Shown here: piece after piece, positions 33,701 through 47,843 of the stretch
Layout: each line of letters begins with the position of its first letter
How positions within the stretch are numbered: position 1 is the stretch's first letter
The notes under the pieces: model-generated
Seen by the model: only the letters and a program-made list of their open reading frames with translations
Database searches by the model: none
Told to the model about the DNA's origin: nothing
Program-made: the position numbers and the translations under genes
Source of the DNA: Lota lota
Taxonomy: Eukaryota; Chordata; Actinopteri; Gadiformes; Lotidae
Assembly: GCA_026745465.1 (NCBI GenBank)
Contig: JACYXH010000233.1
Location: 186,001-250,000 of the forward strand
Direction: 5' to 3'
DNA: 64,000 nt

Positions 33701-36700
33701 GCAGGTCATAGACCATTTAATATCAGAAATCATAATAGAAACTGTCAAAATGATGAACTCTGTGAAGCTTTTGAAGACGGATGCCACGTCTACGGAGTTT
33801 TGTTCAGTCCCGTGAATTAAATAAGTCAAATCAATTGTGCCACTTCAGTACGGGCTGAATCGATTAAAGATGGTCTAATCTAGTATACTGGTACTCTGGT
33901 TTACATCTATGTACAACGTTATGTTATCTGTCCTTAACGGAAGTATTTCCTGTTTTACATTTTATATCCTGAGTGCTCCATCTGTGATTTCCAGCCGCAT
34001 GAGTGCAATGTCCATTGTCCAATACCTAGTGTTAACGCTGCTGCAACGTATATGGTATAGATGGGTTGCCTATAGTTATTTATGGATTTATTTCTCATGC
34101 AACTATATTATTAATGTGCTATGTAGTAGGAGCCATCTGTATATGTATAGGTCAGAGCCTAGGTCACAGATCACCTGCACCCTACAGAAAAACATAGTTT
34201 AAGCACTTCAACATAATACAAATATGGACCTTAATCTTGGCTCTACTACTTGTCTACAGTGGCGATACAAAAACTAACATAACACAGGGAAAGAGAAAGG
34301 GAGCTACCTTTAGATGCAAGGAGAATTGATAGGGCCTTTCAAATGAACTAGTAATAAAGTAAAGAAGACTATGTCATCCATGATATTATTGGGATTACTT
34401 TTTCCATGACGCTGTTCATTAATCCGGTTGTGTGATTTGTGTTTACAATGACAACTATCATGTATAAGACAATCAGTCACAAGTATCCAACTTTATTAAA
34501 CAATCAACTTAAACATAGTGACAAAAAAACAAAGATGGCAATAATTGGCATCACTGATGACTGTTGGTACGATATAACACTGCCAGCGTGTACAGGAGAT
34601 GTCAGGAAGGGGTCCTGCAAGGGGCTTGTAGATTGTGCCTCTATAAAACAGAAAGTCCAGGTTTAGCAGTGCCAATAATTGGTATCTTCAACATTTCTTA
34701 ATTAAGGTTACTCAATAGGAAATAGATGGGAATTTAACACATTAATGAACGATTTAAGCATTTTGTTTTTATCACTGAACTATGGTGAGCAACTGTATGG
34801 TATCATGGTCTTTCTATTGATCAAAATTCACAGTTATGTGTTAATCCCAAACCAACTAATAAATCCGTATTGACTTTCAATTACCTAATTCTTCCTTCTG
34901 ACATCCTTTGTTGGCTTGGTGATGGTCATTAAGCCTACAGAACCTGGTTTCAGCACCTATAAGGTCATACAACAGTGCTTAGGTCAATGCAAAAATAGGA
35001 TAAAACGATATATATCAAATATACAAGTGTATGAGATTTAGCACGGTTTTTGGCTTATGTCTTATGCTTATGGCCAGTGTAGTCTTTGATCGAAACTGCC
35101 CAGAATAAAAAAAAAATAACATGAGAAACTCAAACTAATAGTCTTCATCATATGCAAATTACTGAAATGTGTCGCTGTTCATCTGAAATGTGGTGGTTAA
35201 TTGAATAATGAATTTTACTCACCTTCGTAACTGAAGATATAGCTGGACCCGTAAATTGTAAAGGCCTCCTCTAACTAAGAGGTCGGAGCTTATCGATACG
35301 ATGTGAGTAAAACAGAGCCGTAGTGCTGACACTAGCTCCAACTAGCTGGCTAATCCGACGTCAAAGAAGACAGATTTATGAGTAATATTCCAAAAATGGC
35401 TAACGAATGACAAAGTAAACAAAGCTGAACAAGCACAGAGAGAATGATTTTAATTTTAAACAGATTAGATAATTCGACGGGTTTTAAATATATTTCCATA
35501 TATATATGGACCGCAAATACGTCAAGCTACATTGAGCAAGTGGAGAATTATGTAATATTTTCATATCTTTTACGAGACACGTAGGTATAAATATATTTTT
35601 GTGGATTCGGAAATATTCTTGTTCTTGTACAAAGTACAAATTATTTTGTGGATCGCGGTACATGCAACGTAAATCGTCTCCTGTTGGTTATGCATTTTGA
35701 AGTCCTATAAAAACCTGCCCATCCACATTTCACAGATCAGCAGTGGGACATGTTGGACAAAAATCCAGAAATAAAAATTATGCAACTCACAAGAGCTGTG
35801 GGATACGAAAATTTGTATATAAAAAAAAGTGTGGATATCATTTTACAAGACACAACTGAAAAATATGCATTTGTGGATCGTGAAATATTTGTGTGGGTAT
35901 AATTTTACAAGACACAAGTTAAAGATGTGTATTTGTGAAATATTAGTGTGGATATAATTTTACAAAGCACAAGCACAAAATATTTGTTGATCTTGGTATA
36001 GGCAATGTGAATTGTCTTCTGTGGGTTACAAATAATAAAGTCTAATCAAAACTTCCACACACTAAACAACCAAACCGTAAACATCTTCATCTATCGTTAG
36101 GTGTTTTCTAAATTTGAAAAATCATCTAGTGTGTGCCAGGCGTGAAGATGTTAATCCTAAATATAAAGTCATTATGAGAATACTTTTGGTCGTACCCAAT
36201 GTGATAATGTGAATTCTAAATGCATATTTACATCGAGACTATGTTTGTTAGTACAGTGTGATAATGTCTATACTAGAATGTAATTTGGGAAAAAGGTTAA
36301 ACCTCTACCTTCAAACACCCGCAACACTTCATTTCGGATAAACATTTTAATTTCCTCCATGGAGCTGGCATCATTCTGTGTGGGAGAGGCGACACATACA
36401 TATCTTTACCATTATGAGGAGGGCACAGTGGAGAGACAGCTGTTATTAGTGATTTATTCATGGTGAAGCGGCAGCACAGTAGCTGCAGATAAGACAATAG
36501 CTATGGCATGGAAATTGATTTAGCTGCTGCCATGTGTTGTGCCATGTGAAGCACAAGCACAGATTCTCTCCATATTGTGCGGCGAACATAAAGCTTGAAG
36601 TCAGAAATAATTAATTACTTTAATAAAACATTTTTTTTAAGAAAATATGGATTAAAGAGAGCGACAACATACCAGAAACTTCAAACAATAAGATGAAAAC

Positions 36701-39700
36701 TTCTTATCTGGTTTTTACTGAACATTCATTTCTTGTATGATCTCTCTATGAACTCTCATTTAACAAATCATAGATGTGACATTTTGAAATGGACATATGT
36801 GATTAGTATAACTGATCATACCTAACGTGCTTCTAAGAGATGAACATATATCTTTACACCTCATCAATCATTCGACTGTAATGAATTGTAATTTATCTCT
36901 ATGAAATTCTCCTGTTACATAAAAACCTGTAAATACGATTGTGTACATGTCTTTGACACACAGAGGGGTATATTAATATTCCACAGTGTGCTCCTATTCC
37001 TCCCACACCTTGTTCCATTTTTCCCCTTTGATTTTCACCCCTCCCTCTCTCTGTCTCTCTTTCCCTGTCCTCCTCTGTGACCTTCTCCTGTGTATCTGTT
37101 GATCAGGAGTGAGAAGCGAAGAGCAGACACCTCACATTTTCCCAAAGCTTTGTATTTCATGGATCTTATGCCTTCCTTCGCCCACGCGCACGCTCTCCAA
37201 AAATAGGAAACAGAATCGGGATCACGGATACAGATTTGGTTCCGCTATGAAGGTGGAGATGCTACAGCTAGGAAAACAGTTGAATATTTGATTAGCTTCG
37301 ATAAGTCACCGGTTCAGAGTCAGGAACTTACTAATTGACCAGGGGGTCCGGGGACTCCCTTTTGGCCTGCAGGTCCCATTGGTCCAATTATCCCGGGGTC
37401 CCCCATCCGTCCTCTCTCGCCCTGAACCCCTCTCTCTCCATGGATACCCGGGTCACCCTGCAAGAATGTCAACACCGACATACAAACGTCATTCATCTGC
37501 TCGAGAATTTAATTGAATCGAACTACGATGGACTCTATTGCGACTACCGTTTAGTAGACGTTTTGGTAACACTTTACAATAAGGGTACATTAATGGTTAG
37601 TTAATAATTAACATTAGTTAATGTAGTAATAAGCATTAACAAACAATTAACCAACAGTTAATTAACAGTGAACTAATGGTCTAGTAATCATTTACTAATG
37701 GTGTTCATGTTTACTGATGGGTCAAACACCCTAACCACAACTATACTATCATGTAGTAATGGAATAAATCCACCTTTACAATACTGAGTACTCTACATGA
37801 GTTCAGTGTTGAATGTTTTAATCTATAAAAAACGAAAGCAGCACAAGATTAGGAGAACAAAGGGATGAATTCAGCAACCAACATGATTCTTTCCAGAACT
37901 TTCTGTGACCTGTACTGTTTCATTGAACTCAAATTGCCCCTCACTTTGTTTTGAGTCCACTTGTGTCTCACCTCTCCAGAGGATCTGAGGCAAATTGTGT
38001 ATCTAGGAGGTTTGCTTCTGATCCCCTATTACTGCCATTTTGCAATAGATTAGTGTCTGAGTGTGACAGAGCTCTTTAATTGTGACTTTCTGACACAATG
38101 GAACAACTGCATTGAGCTGTAAAGGCTTCTCTCATATGCCTGCGCGCATCGGGAGGATTAGTCAAATTTCGTGCCGAGAAGTTTCATTAGTATTCATTCG
38201 TAAGCTTTTCGTGCATCATATTTTACACAACAACAATGGTTCCCTGATATAAAAAAAGGGAAGAAAAGAAAGGAAAATAAAAATGTATTCCTCACCCGCT
38301 CTCCTTTAGAACCTCGCTCCCCTGGTCTACCTGTTGCGCCCTGGGAAGAAAAGGTGAAAGGAGGTTATTGTGGTTGGCCAATATCGACGAGCTAGAGCAG
38401 ATAGATAGCAAAGGGCCTCGGCTCCAGCTCATCGCCATATGGGTATCTCATCCGTTTCTACAGCTGTAACATTCCCGTTCGCTTATTGTTGTGCTATTCT
38501 GAAGACAACAAAACAAAACATGTTTATGCAGATGAACCGACTTGCCGCTGGTGTTTCATCGGCTCATTCTGTGCCGCTTAAATTATGCCTTTCCTCGTAT
38601 TGTATTTCACCTTTTGCAATGTCATGAGATTCCAGCTGCTAATTTGTATGAGGGGCTCCCTGCCTAGCGACCTGCCAACTGCATCTACAGCATACCGCGG
38701 AGAGAGAGAGAGAGAGGGCGAGAGAGGTAGAGAATACCTGTCGCTAGGCTTTGTGTCACTACATCTCGAGTCTACCAATAGCTTTGCTGTCACTCCTCAT
38801 TGCGTTCCTGTACGGCACGCATCGCTCTACCTCAGGGAGTGTCTTTGTATCAATTTCCTGTGGGATTACAGGAGCCATGCAAAAGACAATCTGGCATGAT
38901 GTGGTTTTAAAGTGGGCCTCCCTTTGTGTTCGCCGATCTCTCCTGCCTGCTTTAATCTGCGGCACTCCGTATTCCCCCATGCCCGATGGGATGCTTAAAT
39001 CTATCATCTTTGCCCACAAAAAAGAAGAAGAAATCCACCCCCCTGAGCAGTACATTAAACCACGCAGATGCTGAGCGAAGGAAGCAAAGCGAAGTGGAGT
39101 GTGAGGGGTGGGGGGGTGGGGGGGGGGGGGGGGGGGTGTGGTGATGGAATTAAAAGCCACCTCCTAGATGGCACTGTTGCATCGCGCAAAGGATGAGACT
39201 CTGCAAGAGAGAGGGGAGGTGGAGAGCTGAGAGCAGCAAGACGGGGGGTTTGGGGGGGGGGGGGGGGGGGCTGGGGCTGCAGCGACAACGCATCCCAGAG
39301 CTGCCATCCACAATGTGTCTCTCTGGACAACGCTGGGATTTGGATTGAAGAATAACTCATGAATGAATAAAAATAATAAAACAGTGGGAGGTCTTGCCGT
39401 GTTGCTCAAGATATGTGGTGATTAAGTCTCCAAGCCAGCGCTGTAAAATGAAACAACATTGTCCTTATAGTCTCTCCGGTGTAGGAGATGTTTTGTTGAG
39501 ATGAGTAGTGTGTGATGATGGCTAATACTGACCATAAAGGGCAGTGATTTACAGCTTCTTTGGTGGGCTTAAAAGCAGCCAATACTGATAATACTGAATA
39601 TTGATTTTAGCTTTGTTCGTTTCAATAGGTATCGGATTTGAAAAAATGGCTGATGCCATCATTTCAGAAACATATTCATCATTGCCTCAAAGCATTGACT

Positions 39701-41307
39701 GTAAAATTAAGATATGAAGCTTAAAAGTCAACAAAGCCTTAAATCTTAGGATTCCATTTAGTTGTTATCGTTTAAAATGCTCAAATATGCAAATGGTCTT
39801 AATGTCCTCTCAGTGATGCCATAGCTCCAGGGTCAGATAGAAATCTGCTGTGCCATCTCTTTGTGGCTCTGCTGATGTGCAGGACATTCAACCAGGGTAT
39901 TTCACATAAAGCACTCACTTAACGCACTCACCTCATATCCAGGAATTCCATCTTTGCCGGGCCTTCCCTGCTCAAAGAACAAAACACAAACAAAAGACAG
40001 TGGTATCAGCTCCCACCCCTCTGGTTCCAATGGAGGAGTACTGTTGCACCCCTGGTAATCTGCACAGTTAATGAGATAGCTGAGCCGTGGGATAATGATT
40101 CTGATTGCTGTGTGAACACTGTTCCATTCCCTGCTTACAGGGAAAATTACAGAAACCATCTCTGATGGTAATTACATACAGTAATGTAATCAGCTGCAGA
40201 ACAACCGATAGCTAACATGGTCATTTTCTTCCATATTGCCCTTAAATTATGTTCACTTCACCTACATAGGGATAACTTCACAATGGGGATGATTGAGCTG
40301 TATAGCAGCTACACAACAGTCTATATCGTAGCATGGGGTTGCGTAATGCTAGAGAACAAGCACGCGGGTCATTCGGGTATAGTGTCCTTACGGGAACACC
40401 TGGAGGTCCCTCTGGCCCTGGGAAGCCAGTCTCTCCGAGCGGGCCCCTCTCGCCCTGTGGAGAACACAAGGAGCCTGCGTGTCAGTCTGCGTTGACAAAG
40501 GGATGAGACGCAGATTGACAGCTGAAAGAGAGTTAAAGGCTGCGGCTCACCGGCTCTCCTGGGACCCCTGGATCTCCACGCACGCCGGGCTTCCCCTGTC
40601 AATCAGACACAGAGACACACACACACACAGGAAGGGATGAACAGGAAGTGTTCAGGGGCCATAGCGTGGGGGTGGGGGAGGGGGGGCCCTCCACCAACAA
40701 TACCAACTTCATCATTATTATTATTATACGGCAGCTTTTGTCTATGTATTATGACAGCTAATAAGTAAGCATGCTTCTGTCTGGAAAACACAATGTTTGC
40801 GCTTAAGGCAATCTGTTGAGAATTCATTAACAGAGATCAATAGAAGAGAATCCTAACAAATGAAGGAGACACTGTGCTTACTGTAGGGCCATGTATTCCC
40901 GAGGGACCAGGCAAACCGACATCACCCTGAGGAGAAAGTTTACCACCATATTAGACGGCACAATTAGCAGCACAGGAGCGTATTCTCACTCCAGGGTGTA
41001 CTCCAAATGCCATTAGCATAGATTAGCAGATAAACCAGCCCCTGAAAGTAAGTGTTTTACCACCAACTTTCTCTTCAAGCGTCCTATCATGTAGTTGTTC
41101 CACAATTCTGACATTCCCCTGAAGGATAAATCATGCAGGATGTCAGACTAAAACCATCAACCACCCACAACACACATACACACACAAACTCAGACACACA
41201 TAAACACACACACATAAGGCAACACACACATACAAGTGCATATACAGTACGTGTGCATACACACGTTAACACATGTATTCGTGTGCATACACAGACACAC
41301 ATGCAAA

Positions 41308-41338
<31 letters not shown>

Positions 41339-44206
41339 CAATACACACAAAGGCAGTCATACGCTGTCAATCAGTGGCTGCTTTGCCATGCAGCTTTCAG
41401 GACATGAAGGGAAGCTGGGAAGTTACAGGAACCGTTACTCCTAGTTTATTTCCAGGTGGGAACATGACGATAGCACATATAACACTTCATTCAATTAGTT
41501 GGGAAGGTAGTGGAAAGTAGAAAATGTACCGTATGCATTTTAAGTACTCTGCTAAGGTTAAGGTTAAAGTCTTTGACAAAGTACGATTAATCATAGCTCG
41601 TTTCAAAACGAGTTTCTCTTTTGTTCAAATGTGTTTCTTAGTTTGTATCAAATGTTAATAAAATGCACAGTAATGGTGATGGACTTGTAGCCATGGGCTC
41701 CGGTAAAACAGAAGCACACTTCCCCAGTCTTTAATCTGATTTGGTCGTCGAGAGAGAGAGCGAGAGAGCGAGAGAGCGAGAGAGAGAGAGAGAGGCAGAG
41801 CAAGGGTGAGGGAGAGAGAGGGATAGAGATAGAGAGAGAGACAGAGATAGAGAGATAGAGGGTAGGCAGAGGCAGAACGAGGGAGGGAGAGAGAGCGAGA
41901 ATGATAGAGGGTAGCGGCAGAGCAAGGGAAAGGGAGAAGAAGAGGGAGGGAGAGAGAGAGAGAAAGAGGGAGAGAGGGAAAGATGAAGAAAGTGAGTGGA
42001 AAAGAAAGAGAGACAAAGAAAGAGAAAGGGAGCGCGAGAGAGAAAGAGAGAAAGAAAGGGAGACGGTTCTTTGGAGTAAACAGTTACGTAGCTTACCTTC
42101 GCACCAGGCAGTCCTTCAAGCCCAGGCAATCCCATGGGCCCGGGCTCCCCCTGCGACAGATGACACACCATTTAGTTGGACAGGCTGAGATTAAACGCCT
42201 CTCAAATTTCCCCTTGCTGTTAGCAAAAAAAAAAAAAACGATACAGCTATTCCTGTCCTCCACTTCCCTGTTCTAGGGCTATACAGTGTACAAAAGTAAA
42301 CCATCATTAATCTTAAGGCCGTCAATACATCTGTAACATGGAGGGGGCTGGGAGGTACAGCAGCATGAACGGGGTGAATCCACTTTTTTTTTTTGTCAAG
42401 ATTGTATGGCTTTAAAGTGAAATATTATTACCGGCTACTCAATAAATGAGTTCTCCCAGAAGGAGAATGCTTAAGCTGCAGTGCTGTGCAGCGTGTCTGT
42501 GTGCGTGTGTATAGATTCATTCTAAAGACAGACTTTAGTCTTCTTAGCCGCTGGCCATGCAGGATACGCGAATTGGAGTTCAACCAAACTGCCTGCTGCA
42601 CACTAAAACCAAGGGGCCTACGCAAAACAGCACCACGGAAAAGATAGATGAAGGAAAGAAAAGAAGGCTGATGGCCCATGTCTGTCTGATGCGGCCAGGA
42701 GCCGCCGGGAGAAGGGCCATTACGCCGCACTGAGGCGGCGGAGGAGCGGCGTGCTGCTGCTGCTGCTGCTGACACAGACGGATTGTGCGGGTAATTGTCA
42801 CACATGTATATTGTCATGAATAAGCGAGCGAGGTTAAGGGGAGCGTGGGCCCCTCCGTTGGAGGATCAGCTGTGAGACGGATTGGGGCAATTCCACCGCA
42901 GCCCCGGTTGCCGCGCGCACAATTTATTAAAATGTCAAATTAACGTTGCGGTGAAAAATCACCGGGCGACGAAACAATAAAAAAAATGCAATTGGCCCCG
43001 TGAGAATAAAGAATTCCTGTTGATGCCAAACGGCGCGCTATTGTTTCCAGGTCGCTGCCTGTGGACATGGCGCCGCAGCGAGCGACAGAGATCAGAGACG
43101 AGGCTTCTGGGTAATGGAACACCGGGCCCGAGTGCGGATCATTCTTTCTGCTCTTGTTTGTATGTTGGGAGTTTCTATCGAGTAGGGGGTTGGGGGGGGG
43201 GGGGGGGGGAGGCCCCAGGGTGTTTGTGTATTGACTTGTGGTTTGTCAACGATATATGTGGGGAGGGAGGGGGCGGTGGGGGAGGGGGGGGATGCTGGGA
43301 AAGGACCGATCTAGATTGTACTACTCCATCCTACGCGTTGTCTGGGAGACAGGTTTGGGACAGGAGGAGGATAGATTGAGTAAATATATTCAAGAAAGAT
43401 AAGATATTCAAAGAATGGAAATGACCAACTCACCGCTGTTCCGTCATCTCCTTTGGGACCCTAAAAGAGTGTATAGAGAGAGTGACGGAAAAAAAAAACA
43501 GATCCATGAGTTTAACTGTGAAAAATGTGATAAACGGTGGCAAAACTGAACCGCAAACACTGAATATAATAAATGACCAATACATTCTCAACTATTTTAA
43601 TGCATATATATATATAACTCTAATCACTAAGAAATGATGATCCGAGGCATGATGGTGTGTGACACCATCATGTGCACAATCCAATCCTTGCTCCAAATGG
43701 AGAATTAGCTCAATACAATTTGGCCACCACAGAATATGAATCTTTGAAAAGCTTTGCTTTCAATGATATATATATATATATATAATTTCCATTAGCAACA
43801 ACAATCCAAATAAGAATTGCTCGATAACAATTTCTCCATAGAAATATCGCTAAACAATGGGCTTAACGTCCCATCTGAACTCTAGATTGTGGTGCTCCAC
43901 CCTCCTCCATCAGCAGCAGCAACACACGAGCCCAGCAGAGTGGGGTGGCAGACTGAGCAGGACCGCCCCGCCCCAGGACTCGCACGCTGCTGAGAGCACA
44001 GCGTGCGCCTTGAGAGCAACCGGCGAGATTGCAGTGCTTATTTCATGTTATCTATTTATTGATTTATTTCTTTATATACTTCAGCTAAAGTGTTGATTGT
44101 GGTGGTGGTGGAGAGAGAGAGAGAGAGAGAGCGTGAGTGAGAGAGATATGCTACCTCCCTGCAGAGAGGTTGTCTCCCCAAGAAAACGGTGTCTGATAAG
44201 AATGGA

Positions 44207-44241
<35 letters not shown>

Positions 44242-44513
44242 GTATGTGTGTGAAGTGTGTGTGTGCGCATGCATGTCTGTGTATGTGCACGTGCGTATGT
44301 GTGTGTATATGTGTTTGCATGCGCGCGTCCGTCGGTGACAGCGTATGTGTGTGTGTGTGTGTGTGTATGTGTTTGCGCACACGCCTATGTGAGTGTGTAT
44401 AGGAGGTAGGGGTTGGTAAGGCAGTGGGCTAGTCCAACCCATAGGCAACTACAATGAACCAGGTCTCTGACTCCATTCTGCATGTCAACGATGCAGTGTG
44501 TTGCCCGGGGCTG

Positions 44514-44576
<63 letters not shown>

Positions 44577-45221
44577 AGCACTAACAGCCTCGACCAGCGA
44601 TACGCTCTCAGTGACAGTGAGTGAATGCCATGCCAGGAGAGGAAGAAGAGTTAAAGGGGGGGGGGGGGGGGGGGGGGGGGGCGAAGAGAGATGGCGATGC
44701 CATTGAGTCGCTTCACACACGCCACTTCCAATCCAGTACAAATTCCAGCACTCAATTTGCTTCAGGTGTAAACAAAAAAGAGTGGTTCTTACCAGTGCAC
44801 CGGGCGGTCCCGGAGGTCCCAGAATGGCCCCGCCGCTCTGAGAAATACATGGCGCATTTCATTTTATTACAGAATATGCTGTTGACGCACGGGGGCGCTG
44901 TGAAATTCACTAGAACAATTCACGCTGCACACAAAAACAACCGTTTTTCAATCATTTTTATGACGGTTACAGGCTTTGTTTTTTCGTCGAACGATGGAGG
45001 AAGAGTGGCGTACAGCCCTTTAAACGCACTACACGACAGAAGTCAATTAGTTTGAACAAACGTCTTTACCTGGAGCTTGTAGAGGCTGCTCATCCCATTC
45101 CCCTCCACAATGGGTACACCCTGAAACACAATGAGAGCTGCTGAGAGGCAGACGCAGGCGCTCTGTCGCACAGACACTGTGGGTGCTCTCAATGCAACTT
45201 GATAGAAAATAATTTGATGAG

Positions 45222-45289
<68 letters not shown>

Positions 45290-45410
45290 GGGGGGGGTGC
45301 TTTTCACTGTCTTTAACCTCCATGATACTCATGGGGAAGATCGATAGCACAGCGTGGTTTAAACGCAGTGAAGGGAAAGACAGCAAAAGATGTGGAAGAG
45401 TTGGTTTGCC

Positions 45411-45454
<44 letters not shown>

Positions 45455-46017
45455 CGTGCGTGCACATATGGATAAGGCTAATCTGGGACCCAGCAATCCT
45501 ACTATGTTATAACATAACTTCTGGGGGGAGATAGCACAGAGTCGGGGTCGGAAATCAAAAACCGAAAGGGGCGGCGTTATGCCTTGTTTCCCGTTTCGTT
45601 GCAGCAACATTCTACCGAACAGAAACTCATTCGCGCGAGTGGATGATCTACTGCTGGTCGAGTTCGTTTTTGCTGTCAGCCAGTTACCTGCTTACAGATT
45701 CCCACCCCCAGCAACGTGATTGGTCGAAACAAATATGAAGTGAAAGACATCCCTTCATATGATTGATCCGAGCTCCGTCGGCCATTCGATTTTAGATGAA
45801 AGATCTAAAGTCTGATTTGCGTAACTAGTAAGGCAGAATAAAGGGGAGAAGGGTAAAAGCAACATGTCCATTTGAGACAACTCTGACAACGACAGCGCTG
45901 GATGTATAACAACACCAGTTGAATGTAACTGGGAGCGATGACCTTGGCGCACTTCGCTAAAAGTCATGCAACCTCTCCCCGTCCTCTTCAATGTTAAATT
46001 AGATGTGAGCAGGACAT

Positions 46018-46077
<60 letters not shown>

Positions 46078-47188
46078 GAGAAAGAGAGACAGAGAGAGAG
46101 AGAGAGAGAGAGTCATGGTTCTCTTCTCATTTGGAATTCGCTGAATGCCTGTGGCCTTTTCAGGCTGCTGACCTGTCTCCCATCCTCCCTGACTGCAGTT
46201 TATGAGACCAGGCGTGTGTGCGCGCGCGCGCGTGTGTGTGTGCAAGGGTGAGGTGGTAGTGGTGGTGTTGGTGAAAGGGGGGCAAAGCAGGTTCAAGGAG
46301 ATGCCTGATGAATTATAGATACGCCTTTGGAAGTGCTTACTCATTGGCCTTGTAAAGGTACCGGTGGAGATTTACTGCCTGCCTGCAGGTCTCCCCCATC
46401 TCATCATGTTTATACTTGTTCATCAGCGCTGGTTTGATCTCCCACGACACTAAACGCCGTGAAACCTGGCGGGGGTGGTACATGGACGTTTAGGTGGGAA
46501 ATGCAGAAGCAAGCAACGTGGGAAAAGCAGAGGCAAGGCCTCTGAGAACCTTGTGTTCAGTACGGCCTGTGTCGGAGAGGATCCCTAGAGCGTCAAAATG
46601 AAATGTCTGATCAAAGTGACCCGTGTCTCGCAGGGATGCTTCTCAGCAGCCCGGCTCTCGACCACGAACCATTCAGCGGCGTGCCCTCACCAGTGGCAAT
46701 GTCCCTGTGTTGTGTGAACAGATGACATGGGTCGTCGCTGTTGTTGTTAATGATGTTGGGAGTTCCCTGGGGCGTTTCCCTCGTGTTTTGACCTCATGAC
46801 GGACTATAGTGGAGTTTGTACACTGGTGAGGATTATGAACGCGAGTCCCTTCACAAGGAGGTGAAGGGGCAGGTGGACTGCTCCTTCTGCTGCTGGCCAG
46901 GGGTGAGTGGGAGATGAGGGGAGGAGGAGAGTGGGAGATGATGGTGGGAGGTGAGGGTAGGAGGAGAGTGGGAGGTGAGGGGAGGAGAGTTGGAGATGAT
47001 GGTGGGAGGTGAGGGGAGAAGATGAGGGGAGGAGGAGAGTGGGAGATGATGGTGGCAGGTGAGGGTAGGAGATGAGGGAAGGAGGAAAGTGGGAGGTGAG
47101 GGGAGGAGATGGGGGGAGGGTGAGGAGGAGGAACTTACGGGAGGGCCTGGAAGTCCTGGTTGGCCTGGTGGGCCTTCATTCCCCTATA

Positions 47189-47229
<41 letters not shown>

Positions 47230-47812
47230 CATTCACGCACACACACACACACACCATTAAAGACCGTTGGTGCAAAGAGATTCTTAATCACAGCTGAGCC
47301 CACAGATAGATCTGCGTTATCAGGCAGTGATGCACACTAAGTATGATTTAAAGACTTGATCCCTGCTGTAAAAGGATAAAAAAAAGGATTATATTATAGA
47401 GCATTTTATTTTACTATGGTCAGCTAAATGACTGCAGAAACCCCTAAACAGAGCAATTAACCACCTTTCCAGTAAAACGTTTAACATGGAAACAATGGCT
47501 CATTGTTTACATATTAACCCAGCTTAGCCTTTTTTGCTGCGTACATTAGCCCATGGGACTTTATTGGCAAACATATAATGTGCTCATCTATCTATTGCAT
47601 GTATGGGTTAGAGAACAAAGAATACAATGAACTACCTTCTCCCCTTTAGATCCACTTTGACCCAGTGGACCAGATCGGCCCATAATCCCCTGTAAGTAGA
47701 AGATCAAGGAAGAGTCATAAACACATTATAAAACTCAAGGAAAGTCATAGCTGGATTAAAGCCTGTAATCATTAAAAGCAGTGTTGTGTTGTGTGTGTGT
47801 GTGTGTGTGTGG

Positions 47813-47843
<31 letters not shown>

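Noticed and set aside
41060..41127. Minus-strand CAG|GGG AAT GTC AGA ATT GTG... as a collagen exon
   Set aside because: It has an acceptor-like start but no Gly-X-Y after the first codon, and the neighbouring exons already join in the order found in human.
46021..46112. CRISPR-like or satellite array
   Set aside because: The repeats are simple di- to tetranucleotides with no spacer structure, in a vertebrate intron.
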